Shown here piece by piece: positions 11,501 through 23,424 of a stretch of DNA of 64,000 bases. Both the position numbers and the translations under genes were made by a program. Each line of letters begins with the position of its first letter. Positions within the stretch are counted from its first letter, which is position 1. The notes under the pieces were generated by a model. The model was not told where the DNA came from, did not search any database, and worked only from the letters and a program-made list of their open reading frames with translations. Source of the stretch: Amblyornis subalaris (taxonomy: Eukaryota > Chordata > Aves > Passeriformes > Ptilonorhynchidae); contig JACAXG010000068.1 in assembly GCA_018881555.1 (NCBI GenBank), positions 2,136,198 through 2,200,197 of the forward strand. Reading direction: 5' to 3'.

Positions 11501-13285
11501 GGGATGGGCCACTCAGTTGTCCAGAAAAGAGGTTTTCCCACCGTCCCAGAGTTTCCTAGCTCTATCTACAGGATTCAGGCCCTAATCTACCATCTGTGCC
11601 TTTGAGAAGTGTTCCTAGGACCCACAAATGCCTAAAAGGTGCTCAGAATGTTGGATATTTTAATGGCTCCAAGCAGCTCCCACAGAGCCTGTCCCAGGTT
11701 AAAGAGCAGTGTGGAGGAATTTTACCTTTATGCTGCCATCAGCCCAACCCTCCTCTTCCTCAGGGGAAGGTTTCGGGCAAGACTTCATCCAATAAACACC
11801 TCAACAATCAGCAGGACATGGCACTGCATTTTGAGAGGTGCCTGTGTACCTTCTGTTAATGAGACTATTGCCCAGAGGGGCTGGGAACCCATTTCAGTCT
11901 TGAAAATTATATATTACTTCTTCCCTTGATAGAATTCCCTGCTCTGCAGGTTGTCACATCTCCATACCACATCCATCATGGAATATATTTTGTACACCAA
12001 CTCTCAGAGACAAAATTTGGACTTCCCGGGGAAACTTCGTCTTCAAATTTAAATATTCATTACACAGCAAACCTGCACCCATGCTTCCCCGGGCTGGTGC
12101 TGTGGCTGACTCACAGATTTCCTGCTCTGGAAAACGCTGTTTGGTCCCCAGGACAGCTGTGGAAAAGTCAAAGCTGGAGTCCCTCCAGCAGCCACCCCAG
12201 GGTATCTGCGTGCAGCAGCAGAGCATGACAACATTCCAGCCCTGGAGGGAGCCTGGCTGTCCATCCCAGGATGGCTCCTGGCTTGATGGATCCCTCCCTC
12301 TCCCCACGGAGAAGACAGGGCTGCAGCTGGGGAGCCTCTGCTTTTGTCCCTGAGACCACAGGCAAAAAACCCCACATCATCCCTAATTCCTGCCCTTTGT
12401 CCCATCACTCACTCGCATTACAAACCATCAAGATCAGAGGTGTTCCCTTTCTGTGTAGCCAGCCTGACACGGGGCACCCATCTCATTTTCACCTCAGAGC
12501 AGCTCTGCTGCCACAGGCACTCACTCCTGGGAGGATACACGGAACATTAGGCATAGGGAGTGTTCACTCCCNTGAGGTTTGATGAGTTGGGAGTGGAGTT
12601 ACAGCCAGTGAACCACTGCTGACCAGGCACTCCTCACAAAAACAAGGCCAAGGGCAGCACAATTTCCTACCCATCGGGAGAAGCAAACCCTGCTGCCTCG
12701 GAGGCTCTCACCAGTGGGATGGACCCAGCACGCCAAGCACGCGAGGAAGTGTCCCCATCCAGCAAAACACAAGGTTAGCATTTCACAAGTCACATTTGCA
12801 GCCTTCCTGGTGGCTCCTTGCTTCCCCAAGGCTCGATAATAAATGTGCCACACTGTTCCCTGGTGCAGCTTTCCCAGCTANGCTGAAAACAGTGATTTTC
12901 GTGACTGAAGGGATGGAAGAGTTGCAGAACGTGATGTCAGCTCGCTAACTACCTCACCTCAGAGTTACACACACAGTTGTTCTCGCTACAAAAAAATCAA
13001 AGGTGATCCATCAATTACTGTCTTTTTACCCTACCTACTTTTCTATTATTTTGTACTTTTAAAACGTNGTATGTATTAACTAAACAGAACTTACAGCACA
13101 CACATTGATTTTCCATTAATCTTGCTTTAGCTGAGCCTGAAAAAAGCCAAACTATTATTTTTTCCTGCCACAAGTCAAGCANGTGCAATCATTTGCAGCA
13201 CAACTGAGCTCTTTGTAGCCCATTTTCTGGCCACCAATGGCTCCCAAACCTATAGCAAAAGAGGCTTTTAATATTTGATAACCAA
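8513..13285. other. Non-coding sequence without genes; AT-rich 9240-9960
   Basis: No gene or transposon is recognised. A short AAATAAGTAAGC-type low-complexity run occurs near 9240-9275. The stretch 9600-9960 is AT-rich with several TAAT cores and could be regulatory. Multiple Ns fall around 10323-10410. The frames at 11300-11605 (+), 11266-11541 (-) and 11954-12408 overlap and look like chance. Confidence 0.45.
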
Positions 13286-13412
13286 CAAGGCCAGGTTGGA
13301 TGAGGCCCTGGGCAACCTGCTCTGGTGAATATCATCCCTGCCCACATCAAGGAGATCGGAACAACAATTTAAGGTCCCTTCAAACCCAAATCATTCCGTG
13401 ATTCTATGATAT
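13286..13412 (+). mobile_element. CR1 LINE fragment, extreme 3' end
   Basis: The copy starts inside 'aaggccaggttggatgagg' and keeps 'gggcaacctgctctgg', 'catccctgcccac' and 'aaggtcccttcaaaccc'. It ends in a recognisable terminal repeat (attctatgatattatg). It is diverged, with substitutions throughout, suggesting an old insertion. Confidence 0.92.
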
Positions 13413-14105
13413 TATGGGACTGTATCCATAGAAAACACTGGAAATACACATGAGAAAATGGATTTTTGAAATGCAGACACGTAAGCACTGCCATCTCTAT
13501 GTGTCCTTTCAAGGGAAAGCAACATTTTGGGTGGGGAGGAAAAGNGTTCAAAGGCAGGGATCAGCAAGGAGGGGCCTGGCTTTCTCTAGGGCAGTTCTCA
13601 CAATCCAGAGCCAGGCTGCCACACACACACAGGGGAAGATGGGTTCATCCAGATAAAAACCCGTTCATGTGGGTTGATGCATAATTAAACACGTGATTTG
13701 CACACACAAGAAACTCAGCGGATCCCCCACTAATACACAAATAATTTTAAATGGCCAGAGACAACCCAAAATCCTGCTGCTCTTGGAGCTTCCCAAAGTT
13801 CCTGCTGCTGCCTCGCCAGTGCCATCACCCGGCTCGGGACACAGCTTTGCCTCTGCAGAGAGGAGATGCCATGCCCTGGGGACACAACGCAGCTCCAGGG
13901 GCTGGGGGCAGACTGGGCACACACCCAGGGACTCCCAAGCCCTGCACGTGCCAGATGAGGTGCTGGTTCTGCCTGGGATTGAGCTTATTTTCCTCCCAGG
14001 AGCTGCTGTGGGCCTGGCTTGGGTAACACGGGGATGTTTCAGTCACTCCTGAGCAGGGCTTGCTCAGCCAAGGCCTCTTCTGCTCCTCTTCCCACCCCAC
14101 CAGGG
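13413..14105. other. Unremarkable non-coding sequence
   Basis: No gene or repeat is recognised. Overlapping frames on both strands between 13665 and 14154 mirror each other and match no protein I know. Confidence 0.5.
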
Positions 14106-14163
14106 AGGGGAATGGGGGTGCACAAGAAGTTGGAAGGGGAATGGGGGTGCACAAGAAGTTGGA
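14106..14163. repeat. 29-bp tandem duplication, two exact copies
   Basis: The 29-bp unit that begins aggggaatgggggtgcac occurs twice head to tail (14106-14134, 14135-14163), followed by a few bases of a third copy. The unit is not a multiple of three and no reading frame is preserved, so it looks like a young minisatellite seed or slippage event. Confidence 0.95.
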
Positions 14164-14879
14164 AGGGGATCCCCTGGGATCAAAGGGACATCTCCCATGT
14201 CATATGGCATCGTGCTCAGCATATAAAGCTGGGGAGAAGAAGGAAAGCAGAACATTTAGAATGATGGCATTTGTCTTCCCAAGTCACCATTACGTGTGAC
14301 AGAGCCCTGCTGCCCTGGGGATGGCTGCACTCCTGCCTGTTCATGGAAAATGGGGAATTAATTCCTTGTTGGCTTTGTTTGTGTGCACAGCTTTTGCTGT
14401 CACAGCTACACTGCCTTTATCTCAGCCCCTGAGTTCTCTCACTTTTGCCCTCCCAATTCTTGTCTCCCCCATCCCACCAGACAGAAGTGGGAGAAGAGCT
14501 GAGGGGGAGGAGCTGCTGGGGTTCAATCACAACAGTGATTGAATAGCGAGTGAGACTGAAAAAGGATTGCACCAGCCCACAAATACTTTTCCATTTTTAA
14601 AAAAAAGTTATGATTTTTCTGCCCATTAGTTTCCTGGCACAGGGCTGCCCCAGGAGGAGCTTACACCAAGCCCTTTGATGGTCCCTCCTGAGAAAGCCCA
14701 GCAGGGAGGGGACTCGGGGGGCACCTGAGCTTCCTCAAGGCCCCAGCAGTGAACTCGCTGAAGCCTGGGCAAGGCAGGGAGGCTGCAGGTGCCAACCATC
14801 CCTGCCCACGCTGACAAGTGCCACAGCAGCGGGCACAGTCATTATCCTGCCCTGCAGAGAGCTTCCAGCACACCTTCAC
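14164..14879. other. Unremarkable non-coding sequence
   Basis: No gene, transposon or repeat is recognised. Confidence 0.5.
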
Positions 14880-15080
14880 AACGACACAGGGGGATATTAA
14901 ATGCTCTTCCTGGCAGTCCTAGCGTTCCACACCATCATTAGGACGAACGCGGGACTGGGAGAAAGTCAGGGAAGGTTGTGTCTTTTTGCTCCCCTGTGTG
15001 GGGAAGATTAATTTAGAACACGTTAATTACATTTGGATGTGCCTGGAAGCCGGCAGAGCAGCGAGCAAGTGTCCCGGGGG
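14880..15080. promoter_or_regulatory. Possible conserved non-coding element
   Basis: The stretch combines TAAT-type cores (attaatttag near 15008, gttaattac near 15023, gtaattgagg near 15080) with scattered CpGs, unlike its flanks. This is enhancer-like composition only. No alignment was available. Confidence 0.2.
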
Positions 15081-15591
15081 TAATTGAGGACTGCAAGAGA
15101 GTTATTTTGGCAGGTTTTTCTTTGCAGGGTGGGGCAGAGTATCCCTCCTGGACGCTGCAGCTTTGGCATCATCCCCGTGGGATTCAGCTGCTGCAGCAAA
15201 GGGACCCATCCAGCCCGGAGCAGGGATCCACCCCCCTTAAGGGCTGGCAGGAATATCCTGAGAAGGATATTTGTACTCAGGTCTCTATCTGAACACACAC
15301 ATCCCTCACACAACTGCTCTCCTTATTCCCTTATTCCCGCCTCCTCTTCTCCTTCAGAGGGTCCTGACATCCAGAAAAGCTGGTGAAAAGCCTTCCCCAA
15401 GCCCAGCAGGGGCTATAACTGGGACTAGCTCGAGTCTGTGTCCCTTTTCAAAGCACTTCGCCTTCCCACTCACCTCCACTCATTTTCCCCATCCCTTCCC
15501 ACAAACACCCAGCCCTCAAACACTTCCCTTGGAGCAGAAACATTTGACAGGAGAATGAACCAGATTTTGTATCTGTATCACCCAGGTATTT
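15081..15591. other. Unremarkable non-coding sequence
   Basis: A C-rich and CT-rich run occupies 15300-15540. No gene is recognised. Confidence 0.5.
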
Positions 15592-15614
15592 CACACACAC
15601 ACACACACACACAC
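15592..15614. repeat. (CA)n microsatellite
   Basis: About 23 bp of uninterrupted CA dinucleotide repeat, likely length-polymorphic. Confidence 0.97.
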
Positions 15615-18600
15615 TCCTCCAGCAGTCATCTCACAGCCCTGGTGCATTTTAAAAAAATACATATACAAAGCATGTGCTCTCACCACATCCAGAGTCAACA
15701 AAACTGGAGCTTTAGACCCGTTAATTTTCAAGGAAATGCCCCAAAACCCCAGCTCTTCCAAAAGGCAATTTACTGGGGTGCCTGGAGCCCATAATGAAAC
15801 CAAACCCTAGAGCCCTGTTACACTAAAATCTGTAAGAGTCAGCAGTGCTGCACTAAGCACAGCTGTTGAGCCNCACACCACGGTCCAGCCTCAGCTCCCT
15901 TTTTGGGATTGCCATTCTGCTCCCATGCAAGAACTGGGTCCCCTTTGGGGTGGTGGTTGAGCAGGGCTGCTCAGCACAGGCACGGAGCAGGTGCTCCTCC
16001 TCACCTGAGAAAGTGCCCCTTGCACAAATAAGTGTGGTGGAAACTTGTGGTTGAGGTGTTTTGTGTAAATGTTCCAAAGCAGGGGATATTTTGGAGGAAA
16101 TAAAAATTTCCTTTTCCTTCCCCACCACGCGAGGATTCTGCTTTTCAGGCACAAACACTTCATGCTCAGCACCTACTTGGTCCTTTCCTGAGCTGCTCCA
16201 ATTTTCCCAAAATTCCCTTAAATTTTGCACAAAAAGTGCGAACTCTCTCTCCCCCATTTTTTGACCTACATTCATTTATCAAATTGTGGCTAAAAATAGG
16301 GCGAACTACGCGGAAATGTTTTAAACCTTTTTTTTTTTTGCACTTTCTCTCTTTTCCCATCTATTTTAAGGCCGCCCTGGCGCTTTTCAAAACACAACAA
16401 GGGAGGGGTTGGTGGTGGGTGGGAGGGAACTCTGCCATCCCACCCGTGGGGCACAGATGCTCCCTAAGCCCAGAGACAGAACTGGATCGGCAGGACTTCC
16501 GCTCACGCCCCAGGGAGCGGCTTGTGGGGGACACCTGCACCTTGGAAGGGCTCGGGTTTGGGGCCAGGAGAGGGCCCTGCTCGGGCAGAATCGATGCCCC
16601 AGCCCTGCACCAGGGGCAGAACGAATCTGTGGCCACCTTGGTGCTCGCTCGTGGCTGCCCTGAGTTGTTCCCAGCAGTTCCCCCTTGCTGTCTGACAGGA
16701 CAGAGCTCCCGTGGGCAGTGATGGGAGGCAGGAATGTCCCAGGTCACAGCGCAAAGCTGCCCTCAGCCCCAAAAACTGCATGACCCCTCCACACCCTGCC
16801 CATCTCCTGGGCTCTTCGTGGTAAAACACCTTTTCCAGCACAGAAAGGACTGCAACGAGCTTTTCCCCCACGCTTGGTGAACTTATGGACAAAGCCTTTA
16901 TAAGCATTTGTCTGGATTTTAGAAGAAGGAACCCTTTAGGGTGCCTGCCCAGCTCCTGGAGGCCAACCCCCAGCACGTTTGCAACCTGTGGATGACTCAG
17001 TCTGCCAACCATTTCCTGACTGCAGAAACCTGTATTATTTCCACACAGAAAATTGGCACTCTAGGAACAGCAGAAGCAGGAGGATTTCCACCTGCCCTTA
17101 CCCAGGGAAGAAAAACCAGTGAGTATTTGGCCAAAGGCTAGAGAGAAACTATTGAAAAAGTGGGTTAAAAACAAGTACTTTGCACAGAAATAATCACAGA
17201 CTGAGCAGAGCAGCTGCTGGGCTGAAGCAGGGGAGCTCTGGTTAGTCCATTACTGTCTCCCAGCTCCTCTCACTCCTTGTTTTGCAGTTGTTTTTGCAGC
17301 TGGTGGCAGGGCACAGGAGGGGGATATCACCTGCAGCAGGGCCTGGAGGAGCAAGGAGGGCTGGAACGATCTCACACTTGCAGCCAAGTGCTGAGTGCTG
17401 CTGTCAGCACAGCTCTGTGAGGGGACTTTTACCCTTTCCTTGTGTTTCAGTCTCCCGGCCACCGCTCCAGCCCTTCATCTTCCCCAAGAGCTCTGGGCTG
17501 GTCCAGAGGAACAGAGGGAACCTGGCAGCCTGTGGATTTTGCAGGAAGGAACCTGCCCTGGCAGCCCTCCAGGCAGCCTCAAGGCTGGTTACAAGCATGG
17601 TCAGCACCTCGATGCAGCCATAAAATCCGCAGCAGTGTCACCAGAAAGCAACTCAGCACCCTAGAGAAGAACACCAGCATCTCCCTAAAGTCCCAGANCT
17701 GCATTACAGAGGGGTATTGGTCTCCTTGCAGACTCATCCTCGGCAGTTTTGATCACAAACACCACAGCTCACCAGCCCTGCCCATCAAACCTTCATTTCC
17801 CTCCTTCNCTCCAGGTTGGCCAGAGCAGCCTCCCAGGTCACTCCATGCAGAAGGTGGCCACAGTGGTGACAGATGTTGGTAACTGAGCATCAGGCCAGCA
17901 GGGGAGAGGGGCAATAAAAGTGGATTTGAGTGTCAGCTTTCAGCTGTGGGTATCCTTCNGAGCAACAGGGATCTGAGAGGGGAGGGAGAACCATGCCCGG
18001 GAGCATGAGGTGCAGCAGCCCAAGTGCCTGCCCAGGGACCACGCCCAGCCCTTCCTTCACACTCAACCTGACCCAGATCTGTCCGAGCAGCCTGCCTGAA
18101 CCTCCTCCTTCAGTGCCATCCCCCCAGGAGCAGGCAGGGCCAGTGCTCCCGGTGCCNACAGACATTCCCCCACAGCCTGAGCCTCGTGCACTCGCCCTGG
18201 AGTTCAAATCAAGTGCTGTCAGGTGCCAGGGGAGAGCTGGGGGGGGCCTGAGCACCCTGCCAGAGCAGTCTCCTGCACATTATTATAATATTTATTTAAA
18301 GAAACCAACTCTTTCACTTCTCAGCAGGCAGCATCTCATTAAATGTGTTGGGTTTCTGGCTGCACCAAGCAGCTGCTGGAGTGTGAGAGCTTCTTGTCAC
18401 CTTATTACAATCCACTGCCAGCTGCTGCCAGCACTCCTTCCCTTCCCTCAGTTCAGCCTTGTTTTGGCACTCTGTGCTCCCTCAGTACCCCTCCCTCATG
18501 CCCCATCAGGAGCATGTCACAGGCAGCCTCTCCTGCCTTAAAACTCTGCCAGCAGCTGGAAGCAGAGTGGGATCTTGCTCTGAGACCCAAAAATCAGCCC

Positions 18601-19133
18601 CTAAATCTTGCAGCAGCCTGGCACAACCAACTCCTCAGCCTTCAGGGGCTGGGAACAGCAGAAAGGAAATATGGTGAGGGGGGGAAAAACTGAGTGAAAA
18701 CATTTCTTTACTCTGGACAGCTTCCAGCTCCCCCAGAGCAGGGTCTGCAGAGCAACAGCAAGTTTTGCTCACCTGGAAATGGTCCTGAGAGCACTGGCAG
18801 CTTCCAGAGTTGTGGCATCAACACATGGACCTTGTAACAAGCCCTTCCCCCTTGCACAACCCCCCCACACCTTCTCCCTCCCCAAGGTGTGAGCTCACAT
18901 TTCACTGCTCATCCATCCATGCAGCAAAGAAGACAATTTCAGGGAGCTCTTCCATTGATAAAAAGCATTAAACACAAATAAAATGAAACAAAAGCTGACC
19001 TACCTCGAGCTAAAGTGTCAAGAAGCAGTGAGAAGGGGCTGCTCTGCCGAGGAGGGCAGCAATCCCAGCACCAAGGGGCTCAGTCCCAGAACAAGGACAG
19101 CCCATTTTGGGGCCAGTGATTGTCACCATGCAG
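15615..19133. other. Non-coding sequence without recognised genes
   Basis: Frames of up to 203 codons (17930-18541 +) and 169 codons (16503-17012 -) exist, but they are proline- and serine-rich products of GC-rich sequence, overlap frames on the other strand, and match no family. At 17039-17119 a short AG...GTGAGT-flanked stretch is open but has a weak acceptor. Confidence 0.45.
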
Positions 19134-19197
19134 GTCCCTATNGGTGAAGAAGATTCAAGTGCAGCCCTGAAGCCAGAGCCAAGGAGCAAGGCAAGAG
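19134..19197 (+). other. Possible 64-nt coding cassette
   Basis: A moderate acceptor (gattgtcaccatgcag) precedes 64 nt ending in GAG with GTAAGGCA behind it. The phase-0 frame reads VP(I/M)GEEDSSAALKPEPRSKAR, whose charged, low-hydrophobic composition looks more like protein than most chance frames nearby. One N falls in the third codon. No family is recognised. An overlapping minus-strand frame (19219-19010) with a hydrophobic start is an alternative reading, also unsupported. Confidence 0.2.
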
Positions 19198-19989
19198 GTA
19201 AGGCACCCACACAGCCCAACTAGGAAAAGAAGAAAGGTGANAGCCTGAGCTTAAATACACTCCTAGCTAAGGGCTCAAGGTGGGAGGGTCACCTGCTCCA
19301 GGTGAGGCTGGTCAGGGTGTTTAGAGCCTGGAAAAGGATGCAGACCTCTAGGAAAAGTCTTCTTCATGGTCCTGGGGCTTGGCCAGGATACCAGAGCCAC
19401 CACCATGAGAGGCTGCAGGACAACAGTAAACTCCTCTTATACTTTGAGATTTCGTGAGCTCGATCCCTGTGGTTAATTGCACCCTACTTGCACTAATTAC
19501 ACCACAAAATTCCAGATTTGGGAGCTGATTAATTATCAGAGCTGAAGGAGCTGTCCCTGGAGCCCTGCCTGGATGTGAGCACATCACCCTGGGGCTCCCC
19601 AGCCACTGGAGCCAACTCAGAGCCACCAGTGCTTCCCAGCCAGGAGCCAAGGACCAGTGCTGCTGGCACAGCATGGGGGGAGCAGAGTGAAGAGCCCCAT
19701 CCACCCCTCGGCACTGCCATAAATCCTGATTGAAACCTCTCTTTTGCTTGAAACCACACATTTTGCGGAAGCCTCTCTCCTCTGGGCCCTTCTCCAGCAG
19801 GTTTGTGCTCATGCTGATCATTTCCACTTGTGCCAAACTTCATTCTTTTCTATTTATTCTTTCCTGCACTTTCTGGGCCCCATGAAAATCATCCATAATA
19901 AGTAGCTGTTGTTTTTCAGGCTGCACATTTGCAACAAAAACAATCCAAAGTTTTCCTCCTCCTCTAACAGAAAATGAATAAATAAAAGT
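19198..19989. other. Unremarkable non-coding sequence
   Basis: The minus-strand frames at 19348-19836 and 19529-19843 overlap each other in different frames and match no known protein. Confidence 0.45.
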
Positions 19990-20008
19990 AAAAAAAAAAA
20001 AAAAAAAA
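19990..20008 (+). repeat. Poly(A) tract, 19 bp
   Basis: The run follows aataaaagt, so it might be the tail of an old retroposed transcript on the plus strand. I see no recognisable gene body upstream and no obvious target-site duplication. Confidence 0.9.
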
Positions 20009-20199
20009 GTCCCCCAAGCACAGAACAAAGTAGGAATGGGAACGGCAGGTTTCAGGCAGAGCCAGATAAACCACCCCAATTTCTCTGGGTCACAGGGGGG
20101 ATGGGGCTGGNGTTCCCAGACTTGCAGCAACCACCCTCAGAATGATCCTGCAGCTCTTAACGANGCTACGAGAACACGAGGGTTTGTGCTCAGAGAATT

Positions 20200-20345
20200 G
20201 TTTCCTTTAAAACCCTCTGGGTGCTTTTAAGGGCTCTAATTCATTAACCTTTCTTTGGCTGAGACCAGCTAATGGATATCCAGAAATGCAAAAAGCAATT
20301 AGACAAATTCACGGGGAAAAAATTCCATCAACGTTATTAAGCACA
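20200..20345. promoter_or_regulatory. Homeodomain-motif-rich block
   Basis: Within about 140 bp lie ctctaattcattaacc, gctaatggatatcc and gcaattagac, three TAAT/ATTA-core clusters in otherwise ordinary sequence. These cores are the known preference of homeodomain proteins. Regulatory function is inferred only. Confidence 0.25.
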
Positions 20346-23240
20346 GCCCCTCAAGAAAGCGCCTGAGCTGCAGGCAGGGAGAGAGGCTGTGGGCTGGGGA
20401 GGGGCAGCTGCTGTTTTCCCTGAATTCTACCCATTCCCTAGGCTGCTTTTGGGGATGAGGGTGCTGGGGTAGACAGACCTTTGCTCTGACAGGTGATCAC
20501 TGTCCCCAAATTAAGCTTTATGGATGGCAAAGCCCAAGGATGGCTGACCTTTTAGAGCCCTCACTCCATACAGAAAATATTCAAATTTTCATTTGGCCAC
20601 CGGACAGCTCCCGTGGAGAGGGAGATGGGTGGGAGGAGGTCACTTTTGGGGTGGCTGGTGCAGCTCCTGCAGCAGCCCAGCAAAGCACAGCCTCACACGG
20701 GCACCACGCGTGGCAGGGCTGCCTCCNGTGCCCAGCCAGCCAGGACTGGGACAGACCCCCTCATGCTGGGCCTCTTCCCTGATTCCGAAGGAATTCACAT
20801 CCATAAGGACACAGCACCACAGGAGCTGGAAGCTGGAGGATGATGCAGGTGGTGGTGACAGCACTAACCCTGTGTGAGTGAGCTCTCTGATGCACGGCAC
20901 CTCTCCAAGGAGAGCCTCTCAAAAGCAGCTCATTCCTGGAAATGGGAACAAATGAGGGATGATGAATGTGAGCATGAGCCCNCAGCCCTGACCCAGGGAG
21001 TGAGACAGGATCAGGGCTGCATGAATCCTCTTTTTCTAGGGAAAAAGGAGCCACCCCCAAATGCACACCCTGCTCTGCCTGGGACCCAGGGTATGCGAGG
21101 AAGTGGGGAGTGAAACTCAGGGGGATTTCCAGGGTCCTTTATGGGCCTTTTCTGGAACTTGTCTGCNTGTGATGGTCACCAGGGAGACCAAGTTATTATC
21201 AAACCAGTGTGGCCTCCTTCCTCCAGGATGCCCACGCTGGTGCCAGCTGGTTTGGCAGTGCTGCACAAAGCCAGGCTCTGGGTACCACCACNCATCCAGC
21301 AGGGAACCAGGTCCCCGAGTCCAGAATCCCCCCAGCTCCAAGACAGGGACAAACAAGGAGAAGATGTTAAAGNAGACACAAACCCAAGGAAGTAACAGCT
21401 GTCAGAAGCCTTTAACAAATAACTTAGGGCTGCAGAGGGTTGTGTTTCCCGGATTTAATGTGCTGTGTACACGGACTAGGTGCTGTGAGCTGTCTCCTCT
21501 GGCACTCAGTGCAGTGCGCAGGGCATCAAGGTGGCAATCAGAAATNTGGGAGCCATGGAAGCTCCATCTTTAGCCAGTGGGATCTTGAGAACTCACTTAA
21601 GGGTTCTGGCTGGCACCAAGTTTGTCAACTCCCTTACACAGTGCGGATGGATTCCTGCCAGCCAGGGCTACCTGACCCAGCTTCCCTGAGGAGAGACTGG
21701 CTGGATCCTTCCTGAGACCTNCTTCACTCCGTGTTTCTATCCTCCCTGTTTTATCTGTATTTCCCAGTAGTTTTCAGGTGGCAATAGCAGATTTTCAGCT
21801 GTTTGACCCAGACCTTTACCCAGCAGNAGAACAGAGTAGCAGGCACTCGGGGATGTGGGTGGGAAACCACAACGCTGGCTACCCCAGAGGCCGATCTGCA
21901 GGTTGCTGAAAGCTGGTCCAGAGACGTGGATCTTTGCCAAAAAGTGTCTGGGGCATCCACAAGGATTGATCACCCTCTGGGAAAGAACTGGCCAAGTCCC
22001 TCAGGTGAGCTACATCCCTGCAATGCCCGGGGGAGACCTGTGTCACCCACCAGGGCTGAGGCTGAAGGAGGGGTCTTCTGGTTGGGAGTGAAAGGAATTA
22101 GAATTGGAGAAGTGCAGGAGGCCTGGGGGATGGTGGGGGAAAGGCTGTGAGGAAGGAGCTGACAGATGCANGGGCGGAGGGCTGGGACTGGGGGGAGATG
22201 CTGAGCTGCAGCTGGTCCATGGAGCACNTGGCAGATGTGTCCCCAGGAGCCACAGCTGGGTGGAGGCTCTCCCCCAGCAGCTCTGCCCCAGCTGCCTGGA
22301 TCTGCTGGAGCACAAGGAGGGAGATGTCCACTTTCTCCTCCTGCCTGCTCCCACTGCCCGGGCAGGGGCTGCAGGGACCAAGAGGTCTCCAAGAGGAAGA
22401 GGAGTTGGGCTGATTACAGTCCAAAAANACATCAGAGAGCACTGAAGGGCATTCTCTCAAAGTGCTCGCGTCNTTACTTAGCAGATGCAGAAGAAATGAA
22501 ATCAAAGAGACTGAAAGCTCAAATTAAAACAGACTTTGATGTTGAAATGGATTTTNTACAGTTGTAACAACAAGGCTCTCGGGAAAGGGGCACATGGCAG
22601 TGTCAGCCTTCCCTGGCCAGGACCCGTGCCCCCAGCAGCAGTCCTGCCCTCAGCCCTGCCCAGGGAAGGCAGGGGACAGGGTCACAGAGCTGCNGCTGCT
22701 GCTGCAAAGGGCTCCAGCTCTGCTCAGAGCTCACTGCCAAAGCCCTTCACGTGGTGGCTCAGCTCTGCTGCATCCTCCCTGTTGTTCTTCTCTCTTCCNT
22801 CCCCATTCCCCACTTTACATCTCCCCATTTCATATCATTCTTCCCCCCGTTCGTTATAAAAAATGCACGAGGCTGATTTCCCTCAGATGCCNTCTCTGTA
22901 TCACTCCAACATTTCTCATCAGGCATTCGGCATCCTGTGTGCCTCAGGTCTGCTCCGGAGCCGCCCTCCCTTGGCATTCCCAGCAGCTGCTCTGTCCAGA
23001 TACCTGTTTCCAAGTCCAGGCACTTACTGGGAGGGCTGATGTTGTTGGTTTATTTTATCACAGCTTATGAAACATCTGCTGTTTATAAATTATTTCTTTT
23101 GCGTGTCATACTCTTTTCGGTTGTGTGAGCCAACAGGCACCTCTGAGCACTCGGAATTGGCGGCTATTCCAAACGCTCTGCCGGGATGAGGTGTGCAGAT
23201 CCNTGTCCCCAAGCACAGATGTGTGTGCATGCACGTGTAG
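20346..23240. other. Non-coding sequence without recognised genes
   Basis: GC-rich stretches around 20600-21400 and 22100-22700 give overlapping open frames on both strands. These carry many Ns and match no family. No transposon is recognised. Confidence 0.45.
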
Positions 23241-23424
23241 AGGGTTGTGAGGCACTGGGATAGGGTGTCCAGAGAAGTTGTGGATGCTCCTTCNGGGGTG
23301 GACAAGGCTTGGACCAGGCTTGGAGCAACCTGGTCTAGTGGGTGGCACCCCTGCTTATGGCAGCAGGGTGGAATGGGATGAGTTTTAAGGTCCTTTCCAA
23401 CCCNAATCNNTCCCTGATTTTNTG
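23241..23424 (+). mobile_element. CR1 LINE fragment, 3' end
   Basis: The copy shows 'agggttgtgaggcactggg', 'gtccagagaagttgtgg', 'cttggagcaacctggtctag' and 'ttttaaggtcctttccaaccc'. The last block is followed by a damaged terminal repeat. Five Ns fall in its last stretch and just beyond (23404-23431), the densest N cluster in the window. Poor assembly or multi-mapping reads over the repeat would explain this. Confidence 0.92.

Noticed and set aside
19010..19219. Minus-strand secreted peptide
   Set aside because: The start is hydrophobic like a signal peptide, but the frame contains an N, has no splice or promoter context and resembles no family.
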